Assembly: GCF_004364155.1 (NCBI RefSeq) | Contig: NZ_SOAZ01000005.1 | Coordinates: 103,069-167,068 of the forward strand | Reading direction: 5' to 3' | DNA from: Fonticella tunisiensis | GTDB lineage: Bacteria > Bacillota > Clostridia > Clostridiales > Caloramatoraceae | DNA: 64,000 bases | In this document: positions 45,750-54,675 of the stretch, piece by piece | How positions within the stretch are numbered: position 1 is the stretch's first letter | Layout of the letters: each line of letters opens with the position of its first letter | Notes under the pieces: generated by a model | Databases searched by the model: none | What the model saw: the letters and a program-made list of their open reading frames with translations, nothing else | Told to the model about the DNA's origin: nothing | Program-made: the position numbers and the translations under genes

Positions 45750-45865
45750 CATATAATTTAAAATTTATGTAAATCAAAGGACAACACAAACTATACCTGC
45801 CTTTATAGTTTTACCTTTTAATGAAAATTTATTATTTACTACTAAAGTCCAGGCCTCCAGTAAAC

Positions 45866-45918
45866 AAAAACCCTTAAAGCAGGCTTTGGGTACTTTAAAT
45901 TCCAGCCTACTTTAAGGG
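45866..45918 (-). terminator. Terminator after fur
   Basis: Strong stem CCCTTAAAGTAGGCT / AGCCTGCTTTAAGGG followed on the minus strand by TTTTTGTTT, 9 bases past the fur stop. Confidence 0.9.
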
Positions 45919-45926
45919 ATAAAATT

Positions 45927-46388
45927 TTACTTGTTTACATCCTCTTTGCATTTGCTGCAGTAACCATAAAACTGAACGTTGTGATTGGTAATATAAAAAT
46001 TATATTTTTTCTCTATTTCCTTCTCAATGGACTCCAGAAGGTCATCCTCCACCTCCTCAACCATTCCGCAGTTTGAGCATATAAGGTGATGATGCCTGTG
46101 ATCCTCATCATTATGTACAAGCTCATATCTGTTGCATCCATCATCAAAGTTAACCCTTGATACAACGCCCATCTTCTCTAAAAGCTGAATGGTTCTATAA
46201 ACCGTTGCAAGCCCTATTTCAGGACACTCTTTTTTAACTACGTCATAAATTTCTTCTGTTGATAAGTGTTTACCTTCATTGGCTATCATTGCCTCAAGCA
46301 CTGCCCTCCTCTGAGGGGTGAGTTTATAGCCTTCTCCCTTCAACAAATCCTTTAATTTTTCATTATCTGCTTTTGAAAGAGCTGACAT
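45927..46388 (-). CDS. fur: Fur family metalloregulator (probably Fur)
   Basis: 153 residues. Winged-helix domain with IGLATVYRTIQLLEKMGVV, metal-binding HRHHHLICSNCGMVEEVEDDLLE and a C-terminal CSKC zinc site. Fur rather than PerR or Zur is favoured by the neighbouring feoAB genes with Fur boxes. GAGGTGTAATT precedes the ATG. Confidence 0.9.
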   Translation of the reverse strand: MSALSKADNEKLKDLLKGEGYKLTPQRRAVLEAMIANEGKHLSTEEIYDVVKKECPEIGLATVYRTIQLLEKMGVVSRVNFDDGCNRYELVHNDEDHRHHHLICSNCGMVEEVEDDLLESIEKEIEKKYNFYITNHNVQFYGYCSKCKEDVNK

Positions 46389-46422
46389 AATTACACCTCA
46401 ATTTCTATTAAATATTACTTTG

Positions 46423-46451
46423 AGTTTATAATTTTTCTCATCCATTGTCAA
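46423..46451 (-). promoter_or_regulatory. Promoter for fur
   Basis: Minus-strand TTGACA (46446-46451), 17-base spacer, TAAACT (46423-46428). It lies just after the hairpin at 46466-46522. Confidence 0.55.
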
Positions 46452-46465
46452 GTAATATTCAATTG

Positions 46466-46522
46466 ATATTGATTTTTAAAAACTCTGCAGAGGATTTCTG
46501 CAGAGTTTTTAAAAATCAATAT
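46466..46522. terminator. Perfect 26-bp hairpin, bidirectional terminator
   Basis: Left arm 46466-46491 and right arm 46497-46522 pair without mismatch around GGATT. The core is CTCTGCAGA / TCTGCAGAG with A-tract and T-tract on both sides. It should stop transcription from the feo side before fur, and would also work in the other direction. Confidence 0.7.
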
Positions 46523-46581
46523 ATTATTTTATCGCAGCACCTTTTGGAATATAAAACGGGCATAAAAAGTTAATTTAATCC

Positions 46582-46827
46582 GCTGTGCTAGTTCAGAGGG
46601 TTAGCGGAGATAAAAAATATATGAAATTCACATGAAGCGAGCAAATAGAAGTTCTTGGCGAAGGGATGCAGAAAAATCCTAGAACTTTCGTTTATTTGAG
46701 AGAAGCGAGTTTAACGAAAGTTCTTGATTTTTCAAATCCCGAGACTTAGAACTTCTTTGCTAAGCGTGCTGGTGAATGAAATATATTTTTTATCGCAGCG
46801 CCAATCCACAAATTTATCTAGCACAAC
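46582..46827. repeat. Palindromic repeat element, full copy
   Basis: Ends GCTGTGCTAG and CTAGCACAAC, bordered by TTAATTTAATC and GAATTAATTT. Very similar to the copy at 35671-35910: shared AGAAGTTCTTGGCGAAGGG, GCAGAAAAATCCTAGAACTT and GCTAAGCGTGCTGGTGAATG. An extra right-end fragment lies at 46518-46545. It lies 8 bases past the stop of the zinc-ribbon gene. Confidence 0.88.
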
Positions 46828-46835
46828 GAATTAAT

Positions 46836-46982
46836 TTATTTCTTGCTTATTTCAATATTTTTTGATGGGCATTTTGCACAATTTCCAGAGCAATTAAAGC
46901 AGTCTATAAGCTTCGTTCTACATCTTGGACACACCATAGAATCTTTAACCTTATATCCGCATGTGGGGCATTTTATTTCCAT
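46836..46982 (-). CDS. 48-residue zinc-ribbon-type protein
   Basis: Small protein beginning MEIKCPTCGYKVKDSMVCPRC and followed by DCFNCSGNCAKCPSK: eight cysteines in CxxC-type pairs, no membrane helix. AAGGTGG lies 4 bases before the ATG. It follows feoB on the same strand, so it may share the iron operon. A role in metal handling or regulation is only inferred. A palindromic repeat lies on each side of the gene. Confidence 0.72.
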   Translation of the reverse strand: MEIKCPTCGYKVKDSMVCPRCRTKLIDCFNCSGNCAKCPSKNIEISKK

Positions 46983-47003
46983 AATTCCACCTTCTTATAT
47001 TGA

Positions 47004-47095
47004 CTTGTTGTGCCATTCCTTATAAATAGGCTGAGATAAAAATATATGGAATTCACATTTAGCAAGCAACCGGAAGTTCCTAAGGGAGTGGAAGG
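47004..47095. repeat. Partial palindromic repeat (left half)
   Basis: Begins ACTTGTTGTGCCATTCC, then GCTGAGATAAAAATATATGGAATTCACAT and GGAAGTTCCTAAGGG. The right half is missing. Lies between feoB and the zinc-ribbon gene. Confidence 0.7.
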
Positions 47096-47114
47096 ACAAA
47101 ACTTGCCCGATACA

Positions 47115-48956
47115 TTAAATTATGATCAGGGCAAGAAGTCCTCCCACCACAAATGCGCTTACAAAGCTGCCGAGCCATATGCTTATCGCCTCTTTTTTGC
47201 TTCTCTCCTTAAACATAACCATAATTGAAGCGATGCATGGTACAAAAAGAGTAATGGTTACAAGGGCCACAACAGTCTGGGCATGTGTTAAAGTAAGATC
47301 CGTAAGACCTGCAGCTCCAAAGTCCCTTCTTATAATACCCATAATAAAGGCTGTTGCTGCTTCCTTTGGAAGCTTGAGCATCCCAACGGTAAAGGGTTTA
47401 AATAAATCCTGAATTACCACAAGTATTCCTGTCTCGTTTAATAAAGTAATTATCAAAGCACCCAGTGCAAACAATGGTGCTGCCTCTTTAATAAACATGG
47501 AAGTCTTTGACCATGTTTTCTTAAGTACATTTATAGTTCTTGGCAACCTGATTGGAGGAAGATCTATAAACAGATTGGACGATTCCCCTGGAAGCACCCT
47601 GTTTAAAGTCGTTCCGGTAATTACAAAAACCAAAAGTATCGTTAAAATGTATATAAGTAGATACTTAGCACCCAGAGGAGCAATCATTCCGGCAATGACT
47701 CCAAGCTGAGCGGAACATGGTATCGTCATCCCTAAAAGCGCCGTTGCAATAACCTTTTCCCTTCTGGTCCCCAAAAGCCTTGTAGTTATCGTAGCCATTG
47801 TTACACATCCAAATCCAAGTATAAGAGGAATTATAGCCCTTCCATTAAGACCGAAAAATGAGAGAACCCTATCCGTTAATGCAGCAATTCTTGGAAGGTA
47901 TCCGGAATCCTCCATTAGCGACATAAAGAAATAAAACGCTATTACAAGGGGAAGTAAAAGTCCAAAAACATATGTTGGTGTAAGGGTTAAAAGGCCATAC
48001 TCACCTGCAAGTGCTCTATATATTATATTCCCTTCACCAACAACTTTTGAAATTATTCCTCTTACGAATGGTTCATAATATCCCTGCATCAATGTACCTT
48101 CAGTGAAATCAACTACATTACCCGCCACATAAACACCTATAAGCTTGTACATTATATATAGCACAAGTATAAGCATCGGTATTCCAGTAATCGGGTTTAA
48201 CATATAATATCCCAGCCTTTGCCTGAAGGTATTTCCTCTTCCTTCTTTTCTGATTATCCTTGATACAATTTCATCTACCCTCTGCCTTCTTAATTTATAG
48301 GCCTCTTCTCTCTTTCCAGTAGCTTCCATATTATACTTGTCAAGTATGGTTTCATCATCCTCAACAATCATTAAGGCTTCGCTCTGCTCCTCAACCCTGT
48401 CAATATAATCCTTCATCATTTCATAGATTTTAGGGTTAACCTTTCCCACAGCTGCCTTATATAAATTTTTCTTGACCTCGTCTATTCCCTCTCCCTTTAC
48501 GGCAACGGTTGGTATAACAGGCACTCCCAAAAGCCTGCCAAGTTCCTGGACATCAAGCTGTATACCATTTCGCTGTACATCATCCATCATGTTGAGAGCA
48601 ACAATAACAGGCTTTCCCATATCTATAATTTGAAGAGTCAAAAACAAGTCTCTTTCTATATGGAGTGCATCCACCACATTGAGTATAATGTCTCCATAGA
48701 GTATAACATCCCTCGCTACCCTTTCCTCGTCGTTAAAGGATGATACACCATAAACACCAGGAGTATCTATCACCACATCATTTCCATATCTCCCATGTGA
48801 AACATCCACCGTTGTTCCCGGAAAATTAGAAACATCAACATATACTCCAGTAAGAGCATTGAAAAAAACAGACTTCCCTACGTTTGGATTTCCAACAAGA
48901 ACTATTTTTTTAGCACCCTCGGGAATATCTATCTTTAATCCTTCACAACAGTTCAT
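47115..48956 (-). CDS. feoB: FeoB ferrous iron transporter
   Basis: 613 residues. N-terminal G domain: G1 GNPNVGKS (22-29), GTTVDVSHG, DTPGVYG and NMMDD. The membrane domain has two Gate regions (GFGCVTMATITTRLLGTRREK and GIIRRDFGAAGLTDL). Imports Fe2+. The ATG overlaps the feoA stop as TAATG. Confidence 0.97.
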   Translation of the reverse strand: MNCCEGLKIDIPEGAKKIVLVGNPNVGKSVFFNALTGVYVDVSNFPGTTVDVSHGRYGNDVVIDTPGVYGVSSFNDEERVARDVILYGDIILNVVDALHIERDLFLTLQIIDMGKPVIVALNMMDDVQRNGIQLDVQELGRLLGVPVIPTVAVKGEGIDEVKKNLYKAAVGKVNPKIYEMMKDYIDRVEEQSEALMIVEDDETILDKYNMEATGKREEAYKLRRQRVDEIVSRIIRKEGRGNTFRQRLGYYMLNPITGIPMLILVLYIMYKLIGVYVAGNVVDFTEGTLMQGYYEPFVRGIISKVVGEGNIIYRALAGEYGLLTLTPTYVFGLLLPLVIAFYFFMSLMEDSGYLPRIAALTDRVLSFFGLNGRAIIPLILGFGCVTMATITTRLLGTRREKVIATALLGMTIPCSAQLGVIAGMIAPLGAKYLLIYILTILLVFVITGTTLNRVLPGESSNLFIDLPPIRLPRTINVLKKTWSKTSMFIKEAAPLFALGALIITLLNETGILVVIQDLFKPFTVGMLKLPKEAATAFIMGIIRRDFGAAGLTDLTLTHAQTVVALVTITLFVPCIASIMVMFKERSKKEAISIWLGSFVSAFVVGGLLALIII

Positions 48957-49192
48957 TATGCCCCCTCCTTCACGTCATTAACCTCAATCATTATGGACTT
49001 GGCAAGCTTTCTGCCTATTGCGATCTCCTGCATCCTGTTGCTGAGTATAACAGGACCAAAAGGAATCTTCCCGGAGCATTTTACCTCAACACCTTCGTAT
49101 AATCCCATCCTTATTGCCTCAACTCTAATCTGTTCATTGGGAATGTTTTTAATTATTATTTTTTGACCTTTTCTGGCTTTGTCTAGAGTCAT
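48956..49192 (-). CDS. feoA: FeoA
   Basis: 78-residue SH3-like protein (GQKIIIKNIPNEQIRVEAIRMGLYEG) that supports FeoB. AGGAGGGG precedes the ATG. First gene of the Fur-controlled operon. Confidence 0.93.
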   Translation of the reverse strand: MTLDKARKGQKIIIKNIPNEQIRVEAIRMGLYEGVEVKCSGKIPFGPVILSNRMQEIAIGRKLAKSIMIEVNDVKEGA

Positions 49193-49212
49193 GGAAGAAC
49201 CCCTCCTAAATT

Positions 49213-49225
49213 GATAATCATTATC
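49213..49225. promoter_or_regulatory. Fur box downstream of the feo promoter
   Basis: Palindrome GATAATCATTATC, a near-perfect Fur-type operator in the feoA 5' region. Confidence 0.8.
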
Positions 49226-49266
49226 AGAACATAATTAAAAAAATAATGAAATTTCTTCTCACTTAA

Positions 49267-49296
49267 ATTATATACAATACTGATAATGATTGTCAA
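49267..49296 (-). promoter_or_regulatory. feoAB promoter with overlapping Fur box
   Basis: Minus-strand TTGACA (49291-49296), 18-base spacer, TATAAT (49267-49272). TGATAATGATTGTCA (49281-49295), a second Fur-type palindrome, covers the -35 and spacer. Iron-loaded Fur should block transcription. Confidence 0.8.
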
Positions 49297-49298
49297 TA

Positions 49299-49985
49299 TT
49301 AGAAATATACTTTAATTTCTTCCAAAATATATATTTCATCCTCACTTATGCTGCATTTATATGCCCTTACGTCAATACCCCCATCGTATGCTTCCTTTAG
49401 CTTTTCACCAAACTCCCTGTCAATTTTGTAGTTTGGAGTGAATTCCTTTACGTAGTCCATAAATGCAACGATTACAACGGCAGCCCTGTACCCATCCTCC
49501 ACTGCCTTTATAAGCTCTCCTATGTGTTTTCTCCCCCTCTCAGTTGGGGCGTCGGGGAACATTGTTGTGCCATTTTCCTCATAGGTACCACATTTAACTT
49601 CAACAAAGGTTTTATATTCCCCGTCAATAAAAAAATCTATCCTGCTGTCTCTAAAGGACACTTCTCTTTTTATGTCACCCTTAAGCCAGTTTATTTTTCC
49701 ACTTCTTATCCCGTCTTCGAAAACTCTGTTTGCCAGAGGTGAATTTATGCATATAAGATGGCCGTTTTTGTTCACAAACATCATGCTGTATTTAGTTTTT
49801 CTGTCAGGTTTATTTGACTTTACAAGGGTAACCTCTACCCCCTTATGAAGCAGTTCCTTCATCCTCCCGGTATTTGGTACGTGCACCCTTTGAGCCTCAC
49901 CATCTACAAGCACCAGTGCTTCAAACCTGTTAATCCTTTCTAAAAAAATTCCCTTAATCTTTTCTCCTTCAATTTTTACACTCAA
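49299..49985 (-). CDS. sfsA: SfsA family protein
   Basis: 228 residues: N-terminal OB-like half (RFEALVLVDGEAQRVHVPNTGRM) and a nuclease-like half (RIDFFIDGEYKTFVEVKCGTYEENG...FPDAPTERGRKH). Called sugar fermentation stimulation protein; the actual biochemical role is uncertain. The TTG start has GGGGTGATAGC upstream. Its stop lies 2 bases from the feo promoter -35. Confidence 0.92.
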   Translation of the reverse strand: MSVKIEGEKIKGIFLERINRFEALVLVDGEAQRVHVPNTGRMKELLHKGVEVTLVKSNKPDRKTKYSMMFVNKNGHLICINSPLANRVFEDGIRSGKINWLKGDIKREVSFRDSRIDFFIDGEYKTFVEVKCGTYEENGTTMFPDAPTERGRKHIGELIKAVEDGYRAAVVIVAFMDYVKEFTPNYKIDREFGEKLKEAYDGGIDVRAYKCSISEDEIYILEEIKVYF

Positions 49986-50000
49986 GCTATCACCCCTTAA

Positions 50001-50037
50001 AAGAATAAGGATATACCTGTCGGTATACCCTTATTCT
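50001..50037 (-). terminator. Terminator at the end of the DUF1292 gene
   Basis: Stem AAGAATAAGGGTATACC / GGTATATCCTTATTCTT overlapping the stop codon, then TTTTAAGGGG. The short T-run suggests partial read-through into sfsA. Confidence 0.65.
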
Positions 50038-50315
50038 TCATCCTCAAACTCCTCTTCGTCGGCTGTTTCAAGCCACTTTTCATAAGCGCTTGCTACCTTT
50101 TCAAATTCCTCATCATCTTCAATTTCGCTAAGTATCTCGTTGCCTTCCTCGTCAACATCAACCTTCATAGCAACTGCTTCTTCACTTTCCTCATCATCCA
50201 GCGGATAAAGTATATAATATACATTTCCATCAACTTCAAGATCAGTGATTATTTCAAACTCTGTTTCTACGCCATTCTCATCCTTGAGAACAACCACATT
50301 ATCCATTTCTTCCAT
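50031..50315 (-). CDS. DUF1292 family protein
   Basis: 94 residues, highly acidic (many Glu/Asp), with the DUF1292 core VVLKDENGVETEFEII and VYYILYPLDD. Function unknown. Conserved with alaS, ireB and ruvX in Firmicutes. Start chosen at MEEMDNVVV with AGAGGTG 6 bases upstream. Confidence 0.85.
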   Translation of the reverse strand: MEEMDNVVVLKDENGVETEFEIITDLEVDGNVYYILYPLDDEESEEAVAMKVDVDEEGNEILSEIEDDEEFEKVASAYEKWLETADEEEFEDEE

Positions 50316-50376
50316 AAGATACACCTCTTTCATATTTATACTGTAATTTTAATTTTAAACCAGGATATTGTCAACA

Positions 50377-50790
50377 CTATTTATTTATTCTATCCAGATA
50401 GCTTTGAAGAATAAATGTAGCTGCAACAGTATCTATTACCTCCTTGCGCTTTTTTCTTGAAACATCAGCCCCTATAAGCATTTTTTCCGCCGCAACGGTT
50501 GTAAGCCTCTCATCCTGAAAGTCGATTTCCATTCCCGTTTTGCTCTTCAGTTTTTCACAAAAGCTTAAAACCATCTCTCCTGTAGGTCCTATTGTATTGT
50601 TCATATTCTTTGGAAGGCCTGAAACTATCTTCTCTACATTATATTCCCTTATAATGTTTATTATTTCTTCAATATCTTTTTTAATACTCTTTCTTCTAAT
50701 AGTTTTTATTCCCTGTGCAGTCCACCCAAGGGGGTCGCTCACAGCTACGCCTATTGTTTTTTCTCCTATATCAAGTCCCATTATGCGCAT
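50377..50790 (-). CDS. ruvX: RuvX/YqgF Holliday-junction resolvase-like protein
   Basis: 137-residue RNase H-fold protein with [34 protein letters not shown] and [10 protein letters not shown] motifs. Some homologues mature 16S rRNA. Start chosen at MRIMGLD with GGAGAG 6 bases upstream. A palindromic repeat begins within 30 bases of the start codon. Confidence 0.93.
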   Translation of the reverse strand: MRIMGLDIGEKTIGVAVSDPLGWTAQGIKTIRRKSIKKDIEEIINIIREYNVEKIVSGLPKNMNNTIGPTGEMVLSFCEKLKSKTGMEIDFQDERLTTVAAEKMLIGADVSRKKRKEVIDTVAATFILQSYLDRINK

Positions 50791-50817
50791 CAAATACTCT
50801 CCTTCCATAAATTAACG

Positions 50818-51094
50818 CGTTGTGATAGTTTTATTTACAAAAGACGCTGTGATAAAAAATATATTGTTCTCACAACCACGCTTGCGCACAGAGGTTCTAA
50901 AGCTCGGGACAGCTGGAAGTTCTTGGCGAAGGGATGCAGAAAAATCCTAGGACTTTCGTGACTTAAGCAGGGCGAGTTTAACGAAAGTTCTTGATTTTTC
51001 AAATCAAAAGCCCTAGAACTTCTTTGCCAAGCGCAAAAAGTGAATGGAATATATTTTTTATTACTGCTTTCTTTAAATGAAAAGCTTGCACAAC
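50818..51094. repeat. Palindromic repeat element, longer copy
   Basis: Ends GCGTTGTGATAG and CTTGCACAAC, bordered by AAATTAAC and AAATTAATT. Same centre as other copies (TTCTTGGCGAAGGGATGCAG, GAGTTTAACGAAAGTTCTTG) but with about 30 extra bases on the left side. Lies in the ruvX-ireB gap. Confidence 0.85.
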
Positions 51095-51118
51095 AAATTA
51101 ATTAAAGTATAAAATTTA

Positions 51119-51141
51119 GGACGGCACATATAGTACCGTCC
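51119..51141 (-). terminator. Hairpin after ireB
   Basis: GGACGG / CCGTCC stem with an 11-base loop, then minus-strand TAAATTTTAT, 90 bases after ireB. Confidence 0.45.
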
Positions 51142-51230
51142 GTATGCATCAACACCATGTCTAAAATTCCAGCACTTACGGGATAAAAAGGTATGAATGA
51201 TTATGTAAGATTACATACTGTTTTTTGAAT

Positions 51231-51488
51231 TTATTTTTCATCCAGATAGTTTCTCAAAAGTTCCTCCAGTATCTCGTCCCTTTCAAGTTTTCTTATCAAA
51301 GCCCTGGCATTATTATAGCTTGTTATATATGTAGGATCACCGGACAAAATGTAACCAACCAGCTGATTTATAGGATTGTATCCCTTTTCCTTTAGAGATT
51401 TATATACTTCCTGAATTATATCTCTCGTCTTATTATCTTCATTCATCTGGAATTTAAACTGCATGGTTCCTTCAGATCTTTCAGACAT
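51231..51488 (-). CDS. ireB: IreB family regulatory phosphoprotein
   Basis: 85 residues (UPF0297/DUF965): [29 protein letters not shown]...[20 protein letters not shown]. In Enterococcus it is phosphorylated by the IreK kinase. Between alaS and ruvX, the standard place. Confidence 0.93.
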   Translation of the reverse strand: MSERSEGTMQFKFQMNEDNKTRDIIQEVYKSLKEKGYNPINQLVGYILSGDPTYITSYNNARALIRKLERDEILEELLRNYLDEK

Positions 51489-51625
51489 ATTCCCACACCT
51501 TTCTTAAAAACTGTCCCTAGAATTAATATATCATGATATGGTTTTTAAAGCAAATATCATATATCAATTTTTTAACTCTTTATTCAATTTTTTCCCACAT
51601 TCATGATATAAGTTTAAAATTTTAA

Positions 51626-51650
51626 CAGGTTTTATCTCCGATAAAACCTG
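51626..51650 (-). terminator. Terminator after alaS
   Basis: Perfect 11-bp stem CAGGTTTTATC / GATAAAACCTG with a 3-base loop, then TTAAAATTTT on the minus strand, about 80 bases past the alaS stop. Confidence 0.65.
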
Positions 51651-51731
51651 CTAAAATTACGTATAAATCTTCCTTGTTATATATTCAAATAGATTCTCAC
51701 TGAGTTAACCCATCATGTTTGAAATTATTTT

Positions 51732-54377
51732 TTATTTTAACATACCCTCAACTATTCCATAAACAGCATTTAATGCTTCATCCACCTTTTCCTTGTTCTT
51801 GCCGCCGGCCTGGGCCATATCAGGCCTTCCACCGCCGCCTCCTCCTGCAATCTTTGCAACTTCCCTAATTATATTTCCTGCATGCGCTCCTCGGGAAACT
51901 GCGTCCTTACTTGCCATTGATATAAAGATCACCTTATCGCCTGCTGTGCTTGCAAGCACAACAACCGAATTTCCAAGCTTATCCCTCAGTTTATCGCCAA
52001 GGTTTCTAAGTCCATCAACATCCAGATCAACTACGGCAGTAACGACTTTAACTCCTTTTATATCCCTTGAAGCATTTAGTATTTCATCTGCAGCATTTGA
52101 AGCCATCTTAGCCTTAAGGTTTTCAATTTCCCTTTCCTTTTCCTTGAGTTCAGCTATTATCGATTCTGCCCTTCTTACAATATCCTTAGGTGTTGTTTTA
52201 AGTGCAGCTGCAGCTTCTTTTAAGGTTTCCTCAAGATTATCAACATACCTGAGTGCTCCCTTTCCCGTTACAGCTTCTATTCTTCTAACTCCTGCAGCAA
52301 CTCCAGACTCTGATATGATCTTAAACATACCTATTGCCGAAGTGTTGGCTACATGGGTTCCTCCACAAAGTTCCATGCTGAAGTCGCCAGCCTTTACAAC
52401 CCTGACAACGTCTCCATATTTTTCTCCAAAGAGCGCTGTAGCTCCCATTCTTCTGGCCTCATCAATTCCAGTTTCAATGGTTTCAACCTGAAGGGCTTCC
52501 AGAATTTTTTCGTTCACAATGTCCTCAACCCTTCTTAAGTCCTCAGAGGACATAGCCTCAAAATGGGTAAAATCAAACCTTAATCTGCCATCTTCAACAA
52601 GAGAACCTGCCTGCTCAGCATGGCTGCCCAAAACCTTCCTAAGTGCTGCATGGAGCAGATGGGTTGCAGTATGGTTTCTTGCTATGTTCATTCTTCTTGC
52701 TTTGTCTACTTTTGTTTTCACAACGTCGCCCACATTAAGAGTACCTTCTAAAATCTTTCCAATGTGAAGTACCTTGCCGTTTGCACTCTTTCTGCAATCT
52801 GTTACCTCGATCTTTACCCCTTCACCTTCGATAATTCCTGTATCTCCAACCTGGCCTCCCATCTCAGCATAGAAGGAAGTTGTATCAAGAATTATGGATA
52901 CTTCTTTCCCGTCATTTACATTATCAACAATCTCTTCATCTTTTACAATCACAAGGACCTTACCCACGGCCTCAAGGCTGTCATATCCCTTAAATTCAGT
53001 CGAAATTTCAGCTGGAAGCTTTGAGTAAACGTCTAAATCCCTTCCCATATAGTTCGTTTCTTCCCTTGCTGATCTCGCCTTCTGCCTCTGCTCCTCCATC
53101 TCCCTGTTGAAACCTTCCATGTCAATATCCATTCCCTGTTCCTCAAGTATTTCAAGTGTAAGCTCAGTTGGGAAGCCATATGTGTCATAGAGCTTAAATG
53201 CCCTGTATCCGTTTAAGGTTTTTCTGCCTTCCTTTTTAAGCTCTTCAATATATTCATTAAGTATTCCTATCCCCTGGTCTATTGTTTCGTCAAACCTTTC
53301 TTCCTCAATCTTTATAACCTTCCTTATATATTCCCTCTTCTCCTCAAGCTCTGGATATGCACCCTTTGAGTTTTCAATAACCAAATCGCAAAGCTCATAC
53401 AAAAATGGACTGTTTATTCCAAGAAGTTTGCCGTGCCTTGCTGCTCTTCTTAAAAGCCTTCTAAGAACGTATCCCCTTCCTTCGTTTGAGGGAATAACCC
53501 CATCGCTTACAAGGAAGGTTACACTTCTAATGTGGTCAGTTATTATCCTTAAGGACACGTCTTTTTTGCTGTCCCTGTTATATTCCGTTCCTGCTGCTTT
53601 ACATACAGCATTTAGTATTTCCTTCATGGTGTCTATTTCAAATATGCTGCCAACACCCTGCATTATTGTTGCAAGTCTTTCAAGCCCCATTCCTGTATCT
53701 ATATTTTTATTTTCAAGCTTTGAATAGCTTCCATCCTCATTCCTGTTGAACTGTGTAAAAACAAGGTTCCAAAACTCAACAACCCTGTCCTCATCTCCAG
53801 CCTTTATGAATTCCTCAACTGTTTTAATCTGTCCCTTTTCAGGGGCTCTATCAAAATGAATCTCCGAGCATGGACCACAGGGACCTGTAACTCCTACTTC
53901 CCAGAAGTTATCTTCCTTTCCAAGTCTGAATATCCTTGATGGGTCTACGTCTGTCCTTTTTGTCCAGATTTCATAGGCTTCATCGTCTTCAAGATATATG
54001 GTTACATATAACCTATCCTTTGGCAATTTTAAAACCTCCGTTACAAACTCCCATGCCCATGGAATGGCATCCTCTTTAAAATAATCGCCAAAGGAAAAGT
54101 TTCCAAGCATTTCAAAGAACGTTGCGTGCCTTGAAGTTTTACCTACCCTGTCTATATCACCGGTTCTTATGCACTTCTGGCAGGTTGTCATTCTCCTTCT
54201 TGGAGGAACCTCCTGCCCGGTGAAGTATGGCTTAAGCGGTGCCATACCTGCGTTAATAAGAAGCAAACTCTTATCATTCCGTGGGATAAGTGAAAAGCTT
54301 TGTGCCCTTAAATGGCCCTTGTTTTCAAAGAAAGAAAGGTATTTTTCCCTCAGTTCATTAACTCCCATATAATTCAT
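51732..54377 (-). CDS. alaS: Alanyl-tRNA synthetase
   Basis: 881 residues. Class II catalytic domain at the N-terminus ([41 protein letters not shown]). The editing domain has zinc ligands HTATH and CGGTH. The C-terminal DHHA1 domain has the [15 protein letters not shown] run. Charges tRNA-Ala and clears mischarged Ser/Gly. AGGAGG lies 7 bases before the ATG; controlled by a T-box. Confidence 0.98.
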   Translation of the reverse strand: MNYMGVNELREKYLSFFENKGHLRAQSFSLIPRNDKSLLLINAGMAPLKPYFTGQEVPPRRRMTTCQKCIRTGDIDRVGKTSRHATFFEMLGNFSFGDYFKEDAIPWAWEFVTEVLKLPKDRLYVTIYLEDDEAYEIWTKRTDVDPSRIFRLGKEDNFWEVGVTGPCGPCSEIHFDRAPEKGQIKTVEEFIKAGDEDRVVEFWNLVFTQFNRNEDGSYSKLENKNIDTGMGLERLATIMQGVGSIFEIDTMKEILNAVCKAAGTEYNRDSKKDVSLRIITDHIRSVTFLVSDGVIPSNEGRGYVLRRLLRRAARHGKLLGINSPFLYELCDLVIENSKGAYPELEEKREYIRKVIKIEEERFDETIDQGIGILNEYIEELKKEGRKTLNGYRAFKLYDTYGFPTELTLEILEEQGMDIDMEGFNREMEEQRQKARSAREETNYMGRDLDVYSKLPAEISTEFKGYDSLEAVGKVLVIVKDEEIVDNVNDGKEVSIILDTTSFYAEMGGQVGDTGIIEGEGVKIEVTDCRKSANGKVLHIGKILEGTLNVGDVVKTKVDKARRMNIARNHTATHLLHAALRKVLGSHAEQAGSLVEDGRLRFDFTHFEAMSSEDLRRVEDIVNEKILEALQVETIETGIDEARRMGATALFGEKYGDVVRVVKAGDFSMELCGGTHVANTSAIGMFKIISESGVAAGVRRIEAVTGKGALRYVDNLEETLKEAAAALKTTPKDIVRRAESIIAELKEKEREIENLKAKMASNAADEILNASRDIKGVKVVTAVVDLDVDGLRNLGDKLRDKLGNSVVVLASTAGDKVIFISMASKDAVSRGAHAGNIIREVAKIAGGGGGGRPDMAQAGGKNKEKVDEALNAVYGIVEGMLK

Positions 54378-54407
54378 AACACAGCCTCCTTACTTACGTG
54401 TACAATT

Positions 54408-54635
54408 AAAAAACCCCCGCCCCTGCAGGGACGAAGGTTAAACTCCGCGGTACCACCCTTATTACCATAAGGTCACTCATGCATATAACGGATGCCTCCG
54501 CCTCTGCCTACTTCAATTTCAGCAGGGAACTCCGGGACTGCTTCTACCCCGATTTCTAAAGGCTTGCACCTGCCGCCTTCTCTCTTAAAGCAAATACAGG
54601 ATATACTCCTTCCCTTCAACGTCTTTTTCTAACTC
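54408..54635 (-). promoter_or_regulatory. Alanine T-box leader of alaS
   Basis: Minus-strand leader with the antiterminator T-box core AGGGTGGTACCGCGG (54445-54459). The terminator CCCTGCAGGGGCGGGGG then runs into TTTTTT (54408-54413). A GCT triplet at 54521-54523, directly before GAA, sits where the specifier codon should be and encodes Ala. Uncharged tRNA-Ala would promote read-through. Confidence 0.92.
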
Positions 54636-54641
54636 GAAATT

Positions 54642-54670
54642 ATTATACAAAAGGTGTATAGGGTTGTCAA
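54642..54670 (-). promoter_or_regulatory. Consensus promoter of the alaS T-box transcript
   Basis: Minus-strand TTGACA (54665-54670), 17-base spacer, TATAAT (54642-54647): a perfect sigma-A promoter. Confidence 0.85.
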
Positions 54671-54675
54671 TTCCG

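Noticed and set aside
29351..51094. CRISPR array or tandem repeats
   Set aside because: The repeated units are dispersed over tens of kb in separate gaps, about 240 bp long and palindromic, with no regular spacers.
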